NCBI GenBank assembly: GCA_946411635.1
Contig: CAMKES010000017.1
Location: forward strand, 1 to 36,274
DNA from: an uncultured Clostridia bacterium
GTDB taxonomy: Bacteria > Bacillota > Clostridia > Christensenellales > CAG-138
Direction: 5' to 3'
DNA length: 36,274 nt
Each line of letters starts with the position of its first letter. Position 1 is the stretch's first letter. The position numbers were made by a program, and so were the translations under genes. Positions 14,964-23,396 of the stretch are shown here, piece by piece. Under the pieces are notes generated by a model. It saw only the letters and a program-made list of their open reading frames with translations. It was not told where the DNA came from and did not search any database.

Positions 14964-17753
14964 ATGCGGAAACGCGCTTTCGCTTTTTTACTGATCATAC
15001 TCATGCTTGCCTCGCCGCTGCTTCCCGCGTTTGCGGAAGAACCGGACGAGGACGACCGCGCCGTGCAGCTGGACGTCGAGCAGTTCGGCGTCTATGCCGA
15101 GGTCGAGCGCGACGCGGATCTCGAGCCCGTTTCGGTCAACGGTTATCCGGTCCGGAAGGTGCTGGCGGGGCTCAACGTCCGTTCGGCTGAGGAAGCGTAC
15201 CGGTTCGAGATCTACTTTGTCGACTATCCGTTCTATCGTACGGCAGCCGAGTACGACGGCAACCTTGCCGTCATGTCGCTCGCGATGGCGCTGTCGGCAA
15301 ACCGCGCGCGCAACCTCAAGGACGATCCGGATGAGGACTTCGATCCGTCGCTGCATCTGGAGCGGTATCTGTCCGACGCGGGCTTTGAAAACATCCGGAA
15401 GGACGATTATTCCAAGGAGACCAGCATGTACACCATCTCCACCGCCATGGGCGCGCGGAGAATGGAGCAGCCGGGCGAAGAGCCGTTCACGCTGATCGCG
15501 ATCGGCGTCTGCGGCGGCGGCTATAAAAACGAATGGCAGTCGAACATGACGCCGGGCGACGGCCCGTATCACGAGGGCTTCCTGTCCGCGGCGAATCTCG
15601 TCATCGACCGCCTTGCGGGCTATCTGATGACGAACGGCATCGAGGGACGCGTCAAGGTCTGGATCTCCGGCTTCAGCCGCGCGGCCGCCGTTTCGAATCT
15701 CGTCGCGGGGCTTCTCGTCCGCAACGGCATGCTGAACAATGAGGACGTTTACGCATACACGTTCGCCACGCCCGCCGCGGTGCTCGAGCCGCCGGAGACC
15801 GGATACGAAAACATCCACAACATCCTGAACCCGATGGACCTCGTGCCGCAGGTCATGCCCGCCGACTGGGGCTTCGGCCGCTTCGGCGAAGACCTGTTCA
15901 TCCCGACCACGGAGTTCTCCTCGATCGGCGAAAGCTTCACGGCGTACCGCGCCGCGATCGCGCGGGAGAAATTCGGCGTGGAGGCGAACTACAGTCCGGC
16001 GCTGAACTTCCGCATGCGTCTGCTGCTGTCCATGGTGCTCGACGTTGCCGAAAGCCGCGAGGCGTACAACGCGCGCATGCAGCCGGCGGTGGTCGGTCTG
16101 ATGCGGAACAAGAACGCCTCCAACCTGCTTTCGACCGCGCGCGATCTGCTTCTGACCATGACCGGAAGCGATCGGGAAGGGCGGAGGAATCTCGACGAAC
16201 TGATCGATTACGTGGTGCGCGTCTTCGGCAACGCGCTGACGCGGACGGAGCTCGACGCCGCAAACAGCAACAGCGGCGGCGCGGGATTGCGTCTGTTCAA
16301 CGAGCACCGCGAGGATTCGTATCTTGCGAATATCAATCTGATCCGCAACGGGGTCTTTGAGGACGACCTCACGTTCACGTACGTGCTGATCCGCGGACCC
16401 GTCCGCGTGACGCTGACGAGCTCCGACGTGACGGACGACCGGATCGTCCTGACCGATACGGGCGAGATCCTCTCGGACCGGTTCGTGCGGCATCTGACGG
16501 ACGCCGACCGCGCGGACAGGCTGATCTTTGAGCTTCCGTATTATATGGAGCGAATCGGGAACACGAGCATCCTCGCCGTTCCGAACGACGCCGATTTTCT
16601 GATCACGTGGGAAACCGTAAAGAGCGGCACCGTCGAGGTGCGGCAGGCGACTTGCTCGGTCTTTGCCTCGGCGCGATACGCCGGCGTGCAGTCCGCGTCC
16701 GTTTCGGTTCCGGTCGGCGCGACCGGCGTTGCGTTCCGCTCGGAAAACGGCCGGTCGATCCTGCCGGACGGCTTTACCGAAGCGGTCTTCGACGCGAACG
16801 ACCTCGCGAAGTTCGCGGGCATCGCCTCGATCGGCGTCAACTGGCGCATCGCGCTCATGGTCCTCTGCGCGATCCTCGGGACCGTGCTGACGCTGCTCGT
16901 TTTCGGCGTCATGCACTCGTGGCGCAGCGACAAAAAACTCGGCGTGATCACCTGGCTCTGCCTCGGCGTCTTCTTCATTTCCATGATCGAGATCGAGGCG
17001 GCGTTCTGGTTCCTCGCCGACCGCGTGCTGTACCGTCTGATCTGGAAGGCGGTGATGGGCGCAGCGCTCGTCGCGCTGTATTTCCGCCGCCGCGAACGGG
17101 GCGAACCGTGGAAGGTCAGCCTGTTCCCGGGACTTTTCACGGCGATCCTCGCCGATCTTCTGATCACGGTCAGCTTTCTCGGCGGCGCGGCGCTGTTCCT
17201 CGTCGCGCACGTGTTCCTGATCCTTGCGTTCCGGTTCCGGAAAAAGATGACCAAAAGCAGATGGGTGCAGTGGGGGATCATTTCCGCGGCGCTCGTCGCG
17301 CTGATCGTGGTCGTGTTCGTGCCGCAGAAGGGGCTCTACGCATGGGCGGCGGCGGTGTACGCGCCGGTCGTTCTCCTGATGCGCTGGGCGGGCGGCAGAC
17401 AGACCACGCGCGTCCGGTTCGCGTCGCTGCTGTTCCTGCTTTCGGATTTGCTGCTCGCGGTCTATTTCGCGGTGCTGAGCGAGCCGGTCATTCATATCCT
17501 GTATATGATCCTGTTCTACGTCGCGCTCCTGATCATGGCGGTCGGCGGCGCCGAGGAAAAGCGGCCGGAACCGCTTTCCGACGCGGAGGAGCCGCTTCCC
17601 GAAACGGAAGCGGAGCAGCCGTCTCCGGACGAAGCGCTTCCCGAAGCGCAGCCGGAAAAACGCCGCAGAGCGCGCGGAAAGAACCGGAAGAAAACGAAAC
17701 GCAGACGGGCGAAAGCGGCGAAGACCGCCGAACCCGACGCACAGCGGAGGTGA
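14964..17753 (+). CDS. Secreted lipase-like domain fused to a YhhN-like (lysoplasmalogenase) membrane domain
   Basis: 929 residues. Residues 1-24 are a signal peptide (MRKRAFAFLLIILML..., cut near AFA). Residues about 30-600 lie outside the membrane and contain an alpha/beta-hydrolase core with nucleophile elbow GFSRAAA (Ser238) and NPMDLVPQ (Asp292), as in class-3/Mbeg1-like lipases. From about 625 there are eight or so membrane spans. Conserved-looking points there match YhhN/TMEM86: Lys695 in LIWKAVM, Asp731 in AILADLLIT, His749 in FLVAHVF and Asp828 in LLSDLLLAV. YhhN relatives cleave the vinyl-ether bond of lysoplasmalogens. The tail (875-929) is acidic, then strongly basic. The start is the first ATG after the promoter; its AGGAAAGG site is 29 bases away, with a small hairpin between. 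It forms an operon with the next gene (3 bases apart). The domain names are inferred from motifs. Confidence 0.65.
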   Translation: MRKRAFAFLLIILMLASPLLPAFAEEPDEDDRAVQLDVEQFGVYAEVERDADLEPVSVNGYPVRKVLAGLNVRSAEEAYRFEIYFVDYPFYRTAAEYDGNLAVMSLAMALSANRARNLKDDPDEDFDPSLHLERYLSDAGFENIRKDDYSKETSMYTISTAMGARRMEQPGEEPFTLIAIGVCGGGYKNEWQSNMTPGDGPYHEGFLSAANLVIDRLAGYLMTNGIEGRVKVWISGFSRAAAVSNLVAGLLVRNGMLNNEDVYAYTFATPAAVLEPPETGYENIHNILNPMDLVPQVMPADWGFGRFGEDLFIPTTEFSSIGESFTAYRAAIAREKFGVEANYSPALNFRMRLLLSMVLDVAESREAYNARMQPAVVGLMRNKNASNLLSTARDLLLTMTGSDREGRRNLDELIDYVVRVFGNALTRTELDAANSNSGGAGLRLFNEHREDSYLANINLIRNGVFEDDLTFTYVLIRGPVRVTLTSSDVTDDRIVLTDTGEILSDRFVRHLTDADRADRLIFELPYYMERIGNTSILAVPNDADFLITWETVKSGTVEVRQATCSVFASARYAGVQSASVSVPVGATGVAFRSENGRSILPDGFTEAVFDANDLAKFAGIASIGVNWRIALMVLCAILGTVLTLLVFGVMHSWRSDKKLGVITWLCLGVFFISMIEIEAAFWFLADRVLYRLIWKAVMGAALVALYFRRRERGEPWKVSLFPGLFTAILADLLITVSFLGGAALFLVAHVFLILAFRFRKKMTKSRWVQWGIISAALVALIVVVFVPQKGLYAWAAAVYAPVVLLMRWAGGRQTTRVRFASLLFLLSDLLLAVYFAVLSEPVIHILYMILFYVALLIMAVGGAEEKRPEPLSDAEEPLPETEAEQPSPDEALPEAQPEKRRRARGKNRKKTKRRRAKAAKTAEPDAQRR

Positions 17754-17756
17754 AGC

Positions 17757-18326
17757 ATGATCCCGTCTTTGATCCTGAATGCAGCGATCGTTCTGATCAT
17801 GATCGGCTGCCTCGTCTGGGGACTGATCAAGGCAAGACCCAGACGCAGACTGTTTTACTATTTCACGACGCTTTCCAACGTGCTCTGCGCGATCGCGGCG
17901 CTCGCCGTCTGCATCACGCGGCTCTGCGGGGTGCTTCCGTTCTGGGCGCTGCTTCTGAAGTATGCCGGCACGGCGGCGGTGACGGTCACGATGCTGACGG
18001 TCCTGCTCTTTCTCGGTCCGGTCTCGAAGGACTGGAAGGGGCTTCTGTCCCGCGCGGATCTGTTTCTGCATCTGATCAATCCGCTGCTCGCGCTCGTGTC
18101 GTTCCTGTTCTTTGAAAAGACCGCGATGCCCGCGTGGACGATCGCGGTCGGCACGGCGCCGGTCGTTCTGTACGCGATCCTGTACTGGTACAAGGTCATC
18201 CGCGCGCCCGAGCCGTGCCGCTGGGAGGATTTCTACGGCTTCAACGCCGGCGGCAAGTGGCCGCTGAGCATCGGCGCGATGCTTGCTGCCGCCGCGCTGA
18301 TCGCGTTCGTGCTCTGGATCGTCTGA
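17757..18326 (+). CDS. AIG1/ADTRP-like (Pr6Pr family) membrane protein
   Basis: 189 residues with six hydrophobic segments. The pattern YYFTTLSN near the end of the first span and LFLHLINPLLAL in the fourth fits the Pr6Pr / FAR-17a / AIG1 superfamily. Human AIG1 and ADTRP of this superfamily are membrane threonine hydrolases of fatty-acid esters of hydroxy fatty acids, with a Thr and a His as key residues. Here Thr38 (three residues before Asn41) and His105 occupy the corresponding places. It may therefore hydrolyse a lipid ester within the membrane (inference; the bacterial members are uncharacterised as far as I know). The ATG at 17757 follows GGAGGTGA, 3 bases after the stop of the lipase-YhhN gene, so the two proteins are made together. 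Confidence 0.65.
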   Translation: MIPSLILNAAIVLIMIGCLVWGLIKARPRRRLFYYFTTLSNVLCAIAALAVCITRLCGVLPFWALLLKYAGTAAVTVTMLTVLLFLGPVSKDWKGLLSRADLFLHLINPLLALVSFLFFEKTAMPAWTIAVGTAPVVLYAILYWYKVIRAPEPCRWEDFYGFNAGGKWPLSIGAMLAAAALIAFVLWIV

Positions 18327-18340
18327 AAAACGAAAGCAAA

Positions 18341-18367
18341 AAAAGACGGGGGAAGGCCCCGTCTTTT
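18341..18367. terminator. Bidirectional terminator of the lipid operon and the GT2 gene
   Basis: An 11-base-pair stem AAAAGACGGGG/CCCCGTCTTTT with loop GAAGG, and seven A on the left, so it works on both strands between convergent genes. Confidence 0.92.
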
Positions 18368-18378
18368 CGTTTTGTCCG

Positions 18379-21009
18379 TTACCGCCGCGCTTCGAGCTCG
18401 AGCAGCTTTTCGGTCACGCGCCGGCAGTTTTCCGCGTCGCGGAAGGCGAAGAACCCGTCGATGCGCGCGCGGTACGCGTCCTTGAGCCGGCAGCCGTTTT
18501 CCATGTATTCGATCAGCCGGTCGACCGTCGCGCCGTATTCCGTTTCGACCTCGCCGAAGCCGTCGCGCGCGTAGTCGAAATAGCCCTTCACGTACACGTG
18601 CTCGCCGGAATAGAACGTCTCGCGGTCAAACTGCGCGTACACGACCGGTTTTCCGAGATACGCGAAGTCGAACGCGACCGAGGAATAGTCGGTCAGGATG
18701 AGATCGCTTTCCGCGAACACCTTCCGGTACGGCGTGTCGGCGGGCAGGATCGCGACCGCGTCGTTTTGCGTGAACAGCCCGACGTGCGGCTGCAGCATCG
18801 GATGCGGCAGGAACTGCAGACGGTAACCGAGCCGTTTCGCCGCCGCGATCAGGCGTTCGTCGTTCAGGAGCGCGTCGTAAAAGCGGAAGAACGCGCTTTC
18901 CGGAAATCCCTTCCGGAGCGCGCGCGCGCCGGTGGACGGATCCGCGTCCGACGTGAGGCCCTGCCGCCAGGTCGGCATGATCGTGACCGTCCGCGTTTCA
19001 CCGCGGTACAGCCGGTCGAACCGCGGCAGTCCGGTGAGCCAGATCGCCCCGTCCGCGTAGCCGTACGCGCAGTCGCGGATCGAATCCGCCTCGGCCTTCG
19101 CCGAGGTCACAAAGCCGGCGATGTTGCAGCGGAAGCGGTTCAGCCAGCCGGACAGGTCGTCCTTGATCACGCCGTGCTGCAGGAACACGAACGGGATGCG
19201 GTTTTCGATGTCGCGGTACGGCGCGTTCCACTTCGAGAACGGCGTGACGACGTCGCTGTCCGCGTGCGAGGAGATATTGAGATCCGAAAGCAGATACCGG
19301 AGCTTGTGCCGGAACGATTTCGCGGGCACGACGCGCCCGATCTTTTTCAGCGCGGCGAAGTCTTCCGATTGCCCGGAGACCGCGAAGTACAGCCGCGCGG
19401 GCTTCTTTTTCAGCGAGCGGAGGTACCGGAACAGCGCCTCGCCGTTGTCGCCGGCGCAGCGCGTACGGTCGGACAGCAGCCACACCGGCCGCCGCTGAAA
19501 CGGCTTGCATACCGCGTACACGAGCCTTCCCGCGACCGCGTTGCGTCCGCCGGGGAGGTTCTTTTTCCAAAGCTCTTTCAAAAAACGCACTTCCCGCAGG
19601 AACCGTCCGCGCTTTCGCCCGGCCAGCGTCAGCACGCCGTCCGCGAGCGTCAGCATGCGCGATCCGATCACGGCGTACGCGTGCGCATACGTTTCGGACA
19701 GCGGGAAGAACTGCCCGCATTCCACCGCGGTCACCGGCGCTTCGCCCGACGCGGTCCTGCGCAGGATCCGCATGACGAGCGGCGCTTTTCCGTCGGGCAG
19801 CGGCACGCGGAACGCGTAACGGAAGACCCTTGCCGCGGGCTCGTCGAGCAGGATCCGCGGCTGACGGAGATCCTCGCGCACGCCCTCGACGCGCGCGCCG
19901 TTCGCCTCGAGCACGTAATCGGGCGGCGTCGTTTCGCCGGGCAGCTGCAGCGCCGTGCATTCGAGCGTGACGGATTCGCCGCGCACGGTGAAGAACGCGA
20001 GATCCAGCGGTCCGCGGCACGCTTCGCGGTACGCCTCCGGCACGGTCCCGTGCTTCAGCGCAAGCGCAAAGCCGTTCTGATACGGCAGAAGCTCCGTCTG
20101 CGCCGCGATCACGTCGTCGTCCAGATACGAGTACGCCTCTTTGAGCAGCGCCTTGTACGACGCCTTTTCCTCCGCGCCGAACAGGGCGGAGGGGACGTGC
20201 TCGCGCATGCGCCACTGCAGGTCGTACGCGACCGTGTGCTGCACGAACGCCGGCACGGCGCCCTCGCGTTCGACGCAAGCGCGGAGCGTATCGAGGGCGA
20301 AGCCTTTGAGATACGGATGGTACCACGCGGGCGACTGACCGGAGGTCTGGATCGCGCTCGCCTCGCCCTGCGAGCGGCGGCGGTAGAAATGCGTCGCGTC
20401 GGAAACGACGCCGAGTGTCTTTTTTCCGAGCAGGAGCGACTGCAGAAACTTTGCGTCCTCGGCGTACTTCAGGGTTTCGTCAAACCGCCTGCCCGAAAGC
20501 GCCGCCGCGCGCGCGAACGCGCTCGTCACCGCAAGCTGCGGATTTTTGGGCTCTTTTTGCAGATCGATCACGCGCGAGCCGCGGCCGTATTTGAAGTTCA
20601 GCAGATGCGGACCCTTCGCGCCGTCGAAAAACGTCATCGGCAGCGACACGACGTCCGTTTCGGGATGCGCCTCGAAGAACGCGAACACCTTCGAAAGCGC
20701 GTTTTCGGAAAGCAGGTCGTCCGCGTCCAGAAAGCTTACGTATTTGCCGCGAACGCGCGAAAGACCTTCGTTGCGCGCGGAAGACACGCCGCCGTTTTCC
20801 TTGTGCACGACTTCGACGTTTTCGGGATACCGCTCCGCGTACGCGTCGCACATGCCGCCGCTTCCGTCGGTCGAGCCGTCGTCGACGAGGATCAGCTGCA
20901 CGCGTGAAAAGCCGAGATCCTGCCGGAGCAGGCTTTCGACGGTTTCTCCGAGAAACGGAGCGGCGTTGTATACGGCCGTAACGACCGAAAAATCATAGGC
21001 GTCCTTCAC
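18379..21009 (-). CDS. GT2 glycosyltransferase fused to CDP-glycerol glycerophosphotransferase (TagF-like)
   Basis: 876 residues, cytoplasmic face of the membrane. Residues 1-250 are a GT-A family 2 transferase (FSVVTAVYNAAPFLGETVES, LVDDGSTDGS, GGVSSARNEGL, SFLDADDLL). A middle part of about 250 residues has a beta-rich stretch I do not recognise. Residues about 505-870 are a TagB/TagF-type domain (VFLQHGVIKDDLSG, IMPTWRQ, LTDYSSVAFDFAYLGKPV), which in teichoic-acid synthesis adds glycerol- or ribitol-phosphate from CDP-alditols. One protein could thus add a sugar and a polyol-phosphate to a wall or capsule polymer. The start is a GTG at 21009 behind GGAGGAG. A terminator-like hairpin sits 20 bases upstream. 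No other tag genes are adjacent. Confidence 0.9.
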   Translation of the reverse strand: MKDAYDFSVVTAVYNAAPFLGETVESLLRQDLGFSRVQLILVDDGSTDGSGGMCDAYAERYPENVEVVHKENGGVSSARNEGLSRVRGKYVSFLDADDLLSENALSKVFAFFEAHPETDVVSLPMTFFDGAKGPHLLNFKYGRGSRVIDLQKEPKNPQLAVTSAFARAAALSGRRFDETLKYAEDAKFLQSLLLGKKTLGVVSDATHFYRRRSQGEASAIQTSGQSPAWYHPYLKGFALDTLRACVEREGAVPAFVQHTVAYDLQWRMREHVPSALFGAEEKASYKALLKEAYSYLDDDVIAAQTELLPYQNGFALALKHGTVPEAYREACRGPLDLAFFTVRGESVTLECTALQLPGETTPPDYVLEANGARVEGVREDLRQPRILLDEPAARVFRYAFRVPLPDGKAPLVMRILRRTASGEAPVTAVECGQFFPLSETYAHAYAVIGSRMLTLADGVLTLAGRKRGRFLREVRFLKELWKKNLPGGRNAVAGRLVYAVCKPFQRRPVWLLSDRTRCAGDNGEALFRYLRSLKKKPARLYFAVSGQSEDFAALKKIGRVVPAKSFRHKLRYLLSDLNISSHADSDVVTPFSKWNAPYRDIENRIPFVFLQHGVIKDDLSGWLNRFRCNIAGFVTSAKAEADSIRDCAYGYADGAIWLTGLPRFDRLYRGETRTVTIMPTWRQGLTSDADPSTGARALRKGFPESAFFRFYDALLNDERLIAAAKRLGYRLQFLPHPMLQPHVGLFTQNDAVAILPADTPYRKVFAESDLILTDYSSVAFDFAYLGKPVVYAQFDRETFYSGEHVYVKGYFDYARDGFGEVETEYGATVDRLIEYMENGCRLKDAYRARIDGFFAFRDAENCRRVTEKLLELEARR

Positions 21010-21028
21010 GGGATCTCCTCCGCGCTTG

Positions 21029-21051
21029 CAAAAAAGAGGCGTTCAGCCTCT
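21029..21051 (-). terminator. Terminator/attenuator between the zinc-ribbon gene and the GT2 gene
   Basis: AGAGGC/GCCTCT stem of 6 base pairs, then six T in the minus direction. It overlaps the stop codon of the zinc-ribbon gene and ends about 20 bases before the GTG of the GT2 gene. The stem is short, so termination may be partial. Confidence 0.6.
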
Positions 21052-21330
21052 GAAATTGTATCCGCAGTCCGGACAGTAAAAGTTCCGGCGCCACGGCGAA
21101 AACCAGCGTTTGCATTTGAACACGTAACCCTTGCCCCGGATCGCGGCGAGGATCGCGAGCCACCAGTCGAGCAGAAGAAAGAGCAGCGCCCCGATGATCC
21201 AGCGAAGGAAGGACCAGAGCACGTACCACGCTCCGAACAGGAGCAGCCAGAAGCATCCGTGACGCTTCCGTTCGGTCGTCAGCATCGCGCGCGTTCCGCC
21301 GCAGCGCGGACATTTCGGATTCAGCGGCAT
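21043..21330 (-). CDS. Small membrane protein with a split zinc ribbon
   Basis: 95 residues. Cys7 and Cys10 (KCPRCGG) and Cys86 and Cys89 (YCPDCGYNF) can form one zinc site, although a hydrophobic hairpin of about 40 residues (FWLLLFGAWYVLWSFLRW... to LAILAAIRG) lies between them. Both ends would then meet on the same, cytoplasmic, side. The function is unknown; membrane zinc ribbons of this kind are often annotated as hypothetical. The ATG at 21330 follows AAAGGAGA, and a full-consensus promoter lies just upstream. It precedes the GT2-CDP-glycerol transferase gene and may share its transcript. Confidence 0.75.
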   Translation of the reverse strand: MPLNPKCPRCGGTRAMLTTERKRHGCFWLLLFGAWYVLWSFLRWIIGALLFLLLDWWLAILAAIRGKGYVFKCKRWFSPWRRNFYCPDCGYNFRG

Positions 21331-21360
21331 CGCAGGATCTCCTTTCTTTGTTTCGATCCC

Positions 21361-21389
21361 ATTATAAACGCTCGCCGCGCGCGTGTCAA
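21361..21389 (-). promoter_or_regulatory. Consensus promoter of the zinc-ribbon (and possibly GT2) unit
   Basis: A perfect TTGACA (21389-21384), a 17-base spacer and a perfect TATAAT (21366-21361). One of the strongest promoters in the window, for a very small gene. Confidence 0.92.
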
Positions 21390-21400
21390 TTTACGCGCGG

Positions 21401-21426
21401 GCAAACGAAAGCCCCCGGACGGGGGC
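21401..21426 (-). terminator. Terminator of the lamin-tail/ThrE operon
   Basis: GCCCCC/GGGGGC stem with a four-base loop, then TTTCGTTT on the minus strand, right after the thrE stop codon and 11 bases before the next promoter. Confidence 0.8.
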
Positions 21427-21432
21427 GAAGAG

Positions 21433-22779
21433 TCAGTGCTTTTTCACCGTGCGGTTGCGCTTCCAGACGCTCCACATGCGGAATCCGGTGGACACCAGCA
21501 GCACGCCGACCGCCATCGAGCCGGCGATCGCCGCCGTCAGCATGCCCTTGTCGTACGCCTCCGGAAGCAGGCTGCGCCGGATGAAGTCCATCGTGTAGTA
21601 GATGCCGGAGCCGGGGATCAGCGGCACGAGCGCGCACATCAGATAGCTGGTGGCGGGGAACTTGCGGATGCGCGCCATGATCTCGGCGTAGAGCGACGAC
21701 GCGGCCGCGCCGAGCAGGTATGCGATCGGCTCCGCGAGCCCGAGCCGCATCATGAGCACGCACACCGGCCAGGAAATCAGGCTGCCGAGCAGCGCGAACG
21801 GGATGCCGCGGCCGTGCATGTTGAACATCAGGCCGAAGCCGAGCGTGCCGCAGAGTCCCGCAAGACACTGGATCCACAGCGGATGCGCGATCGGCTCGAG
21901 ACCCGCCGCGATCGAGGGGAAGATATGCCGCGCGAGCGAAACGCCGGAGCTCGTGCCGAACACCAGCGCCACCGCGATGATCAGCACCTGCACGAGGCGG
22001 TTCAGACCCGACATCGTATCGCCGTAAATGACGTCGCGCAGGCTGTTCGTGAACAGGAAGCCCGGCACGAGGAGCATGATCGCGCCGATGACGGCGATGT
22101 CCGCGTTGGCGCCGAAGCCGATCGCAGTGAACAGGTTCGCGAGGAAGCCGAGGATAAAGCTGCACACGAACGACGTAAAGAATGCGTTCGCGTGGAACCG
22201 GCCCATGAACCGGAGCGACGCGCCGATCGCAAGGCCGCATACGCCCGCGGAAAGCGCCTCGAAAACGCCGCCGCCGAAAAAGACGCCGAAGCCGAAGCCG
22301 ATCAGAAACGCCGCAAGGTAATAGACCGGAACGGGATAGCGGCAGACCTTCTTTTCGGTCTCGCGCAAAAGCTTTCGCGCTTCGGCGATCGACGGCTTTT
22401 CGGTGCAGATGCGGCGGCAGAGCGCGGAATAGCGCTCGATGCCGTCGAGCATCGTTTCACTGCTCTTCAATCGCCGGATCTTCGTCAGGATCCGTCCGTC
22501 GTCGGTTTCGAGGCTCGCCATGATGCAGCTCGGGATGACGAACGCGTCGACGCGCTCGATGCCGTACGCCTCGATGATGCGGTTGATCGTTTCCTCCACG
22601 CGGTACGTCTCCGCGCCGCACGCCTGCAGCTTGTTCGAAAGCGATACCGCAAACTCCAGAAGCTCTTCGTAAAACGCGTCGCCCTCCGGAGCCGCGGGCG
22701 TCTGCGCTTCGACCGTGCGCGCGGCGCGGTCGATCCGATCCTTTGCGCTCAGGATCCCCGTCTTTTTTGCATGCTTCAT
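21433..22779 (-). CDS. Threonine/serine exporter family protein (fused ThrE type)
   Basis: 448-residue inner membrane protein. Residues about 35-130 are the soluble N-terminal part (FAVSLSNKLQACGAETYRVEETI), as in DUF1212/ThrE proteins that resemble a degenerate hydrolase. About ten spans follow, the first block ending near 280 and a second block (DUF3815/ThrE_2) at about 300-430. In Corynebacterium ThrE exports threonine and serine using the proton gradient; many bacteria encode the two halves separately, while here they are fused. The true substrate is not shown by sequence. The start at 22779 has a GGAGA site. It is second gene of an operon, 14 bases behind the lamin-tail gene. Confidence 0.87.
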   Translation of the reverse strand: MKHAKKTGILSAKDRIDRAARTVEAQTPAAPEGDAFYEELLEFAVSLSNKLQACGAETYRVEETINRIIEAYGIERVDAFVIPSCIMASLETDDGRILTKIRRLKSSETMLDGIERYSALCRRICTEKPSIAEARKLLRETEKKVCRYPVPVYYLAAFLIGFGFGVFFGGGVFEALSAGVCGLAIGASLRFMGRFHANAFFTSFVCSFILGFLANLFTAIGFGANADIAVIGAIMLLVPGFLFTNSLRDVIYGDTMSGLNRLVQVLIIAVALVFGTSSGVSLARHIFPSIAAGLEPIAHPLWIQCLAGLCGTLGFGLMFNMHGRGIPFALLGSLISWPVCVLMMRLGLAEPIAYLLGAAASSLYAEIMARIRKFPATSYLMCALVPLIPGSGIYYTMDFIRRSLLPEAYDKGMLTAAIAGSMAVGVLLVSTGFRMWSVWKRNRTVKKH

Positions 22780-22793
22780 ATCGGTGTTCTCCG

Positions 22794-23390
22794 TTATTCA
22801 AACCGGTTTGCTTCGCCGGGAGTGGGAACGTTCGTGACGGCGTACTCGCCGCCGTCCGTTCTTGCGTAGGACGTGTCGGGCTCGAGCGCGGGAACGGAAA
22901 GCTCCGCGAGCTCGACGTAGTTTTCGCTGATCAGCAGCAGCGTTTCGCCGCTTGCGGACAGGTTGAATCCCGTGCAGAACGGATCGTCGTCGGTCGCGCC
23001 GGTGCCGCCTGTGCAGTACAGAACGAGATACCCGCCGGCGGGAATGACCGTTCCGTCGGGGAAGTGATAGCGGATCGTGCGCTTCACGTCCTTGATGCTG
23101 TCGGTGAACCCGTAGCCGGACAGGTCGAAGTCGCGGCCCGTCGCGTTGTACAGCTCCACCCAGTCGACCGTGCCGTACTCGGGGTGCTCGTACGCGCCGT
23201 GGTTCGAGGTCATGACCTCGTTGATCACGATCCCGCCGGACGCGTTCGGAAACAGCAGGATCCCCGCGACGATGACGCCTGCGGCGATCACGAGCGCGAG
23301 CAGCACGAGGAGCAGTCCCCGGTGCCGGATGCGCGGCGTTTCCCTGTGAAATTCGTTTTCGAGCGAAAGCTCGTTCTCCAGTTGTTCCAT
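22794..23390 (-). CDS. Membrane-anchored lamin-tail-domain protein
   Basis: 198 residues. A short cytoplasmic head (MEQLENELSLENEFH) leads to one membrane span at about 25-47, then an extracellular lamin tail (LTD) domain at 51-195: GIVINEVMTSNHG, DWVELYNATGRDFDLSGYGFTD, FPDGTVIPAGGYLVLYCTGG. LTD domains are Ig-like folds often found outside bacterial cells next to nucleases or wall-binding parts; alone they have no known reaction. The ATG at 23390 lies 6 bases after the -10 box, so translation is predicted to start at or next to the 5' end of the mRNA, without a ribosome site. A longer frame begins upstream (23429) but would lie within the promoter. Confidence 0.8.
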   Translation of the reverse strand: MEQLENELSLENEFHRETPRIRHRGLLLVLLALVIAAGVIVAGILLFPNASGGIVINEVMTSNHGAYEHPEYGTVDWVELYNATGRDFDLSGYGFTDSIKDVKRTIRYHFPDGTVIPAGGYLVLYCTGGTGATDDDPFCTGFNLSASGETLLLISENYVELAELSVPALEPDTSYARTDGGEYAVTNVPTPGEANRFE

Positions 23391-23396
23391 ATCTGC

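Noticed and set aside
14988-18071. Open frame of 1027 codons on the minus strand opposite the lipase-YhhN operon
   Set aside because: Low-complexity Arg/His/Asp/Glu-rich translation without domains; the plus strand has a promoter, signal peptide, motifs and a terminator.
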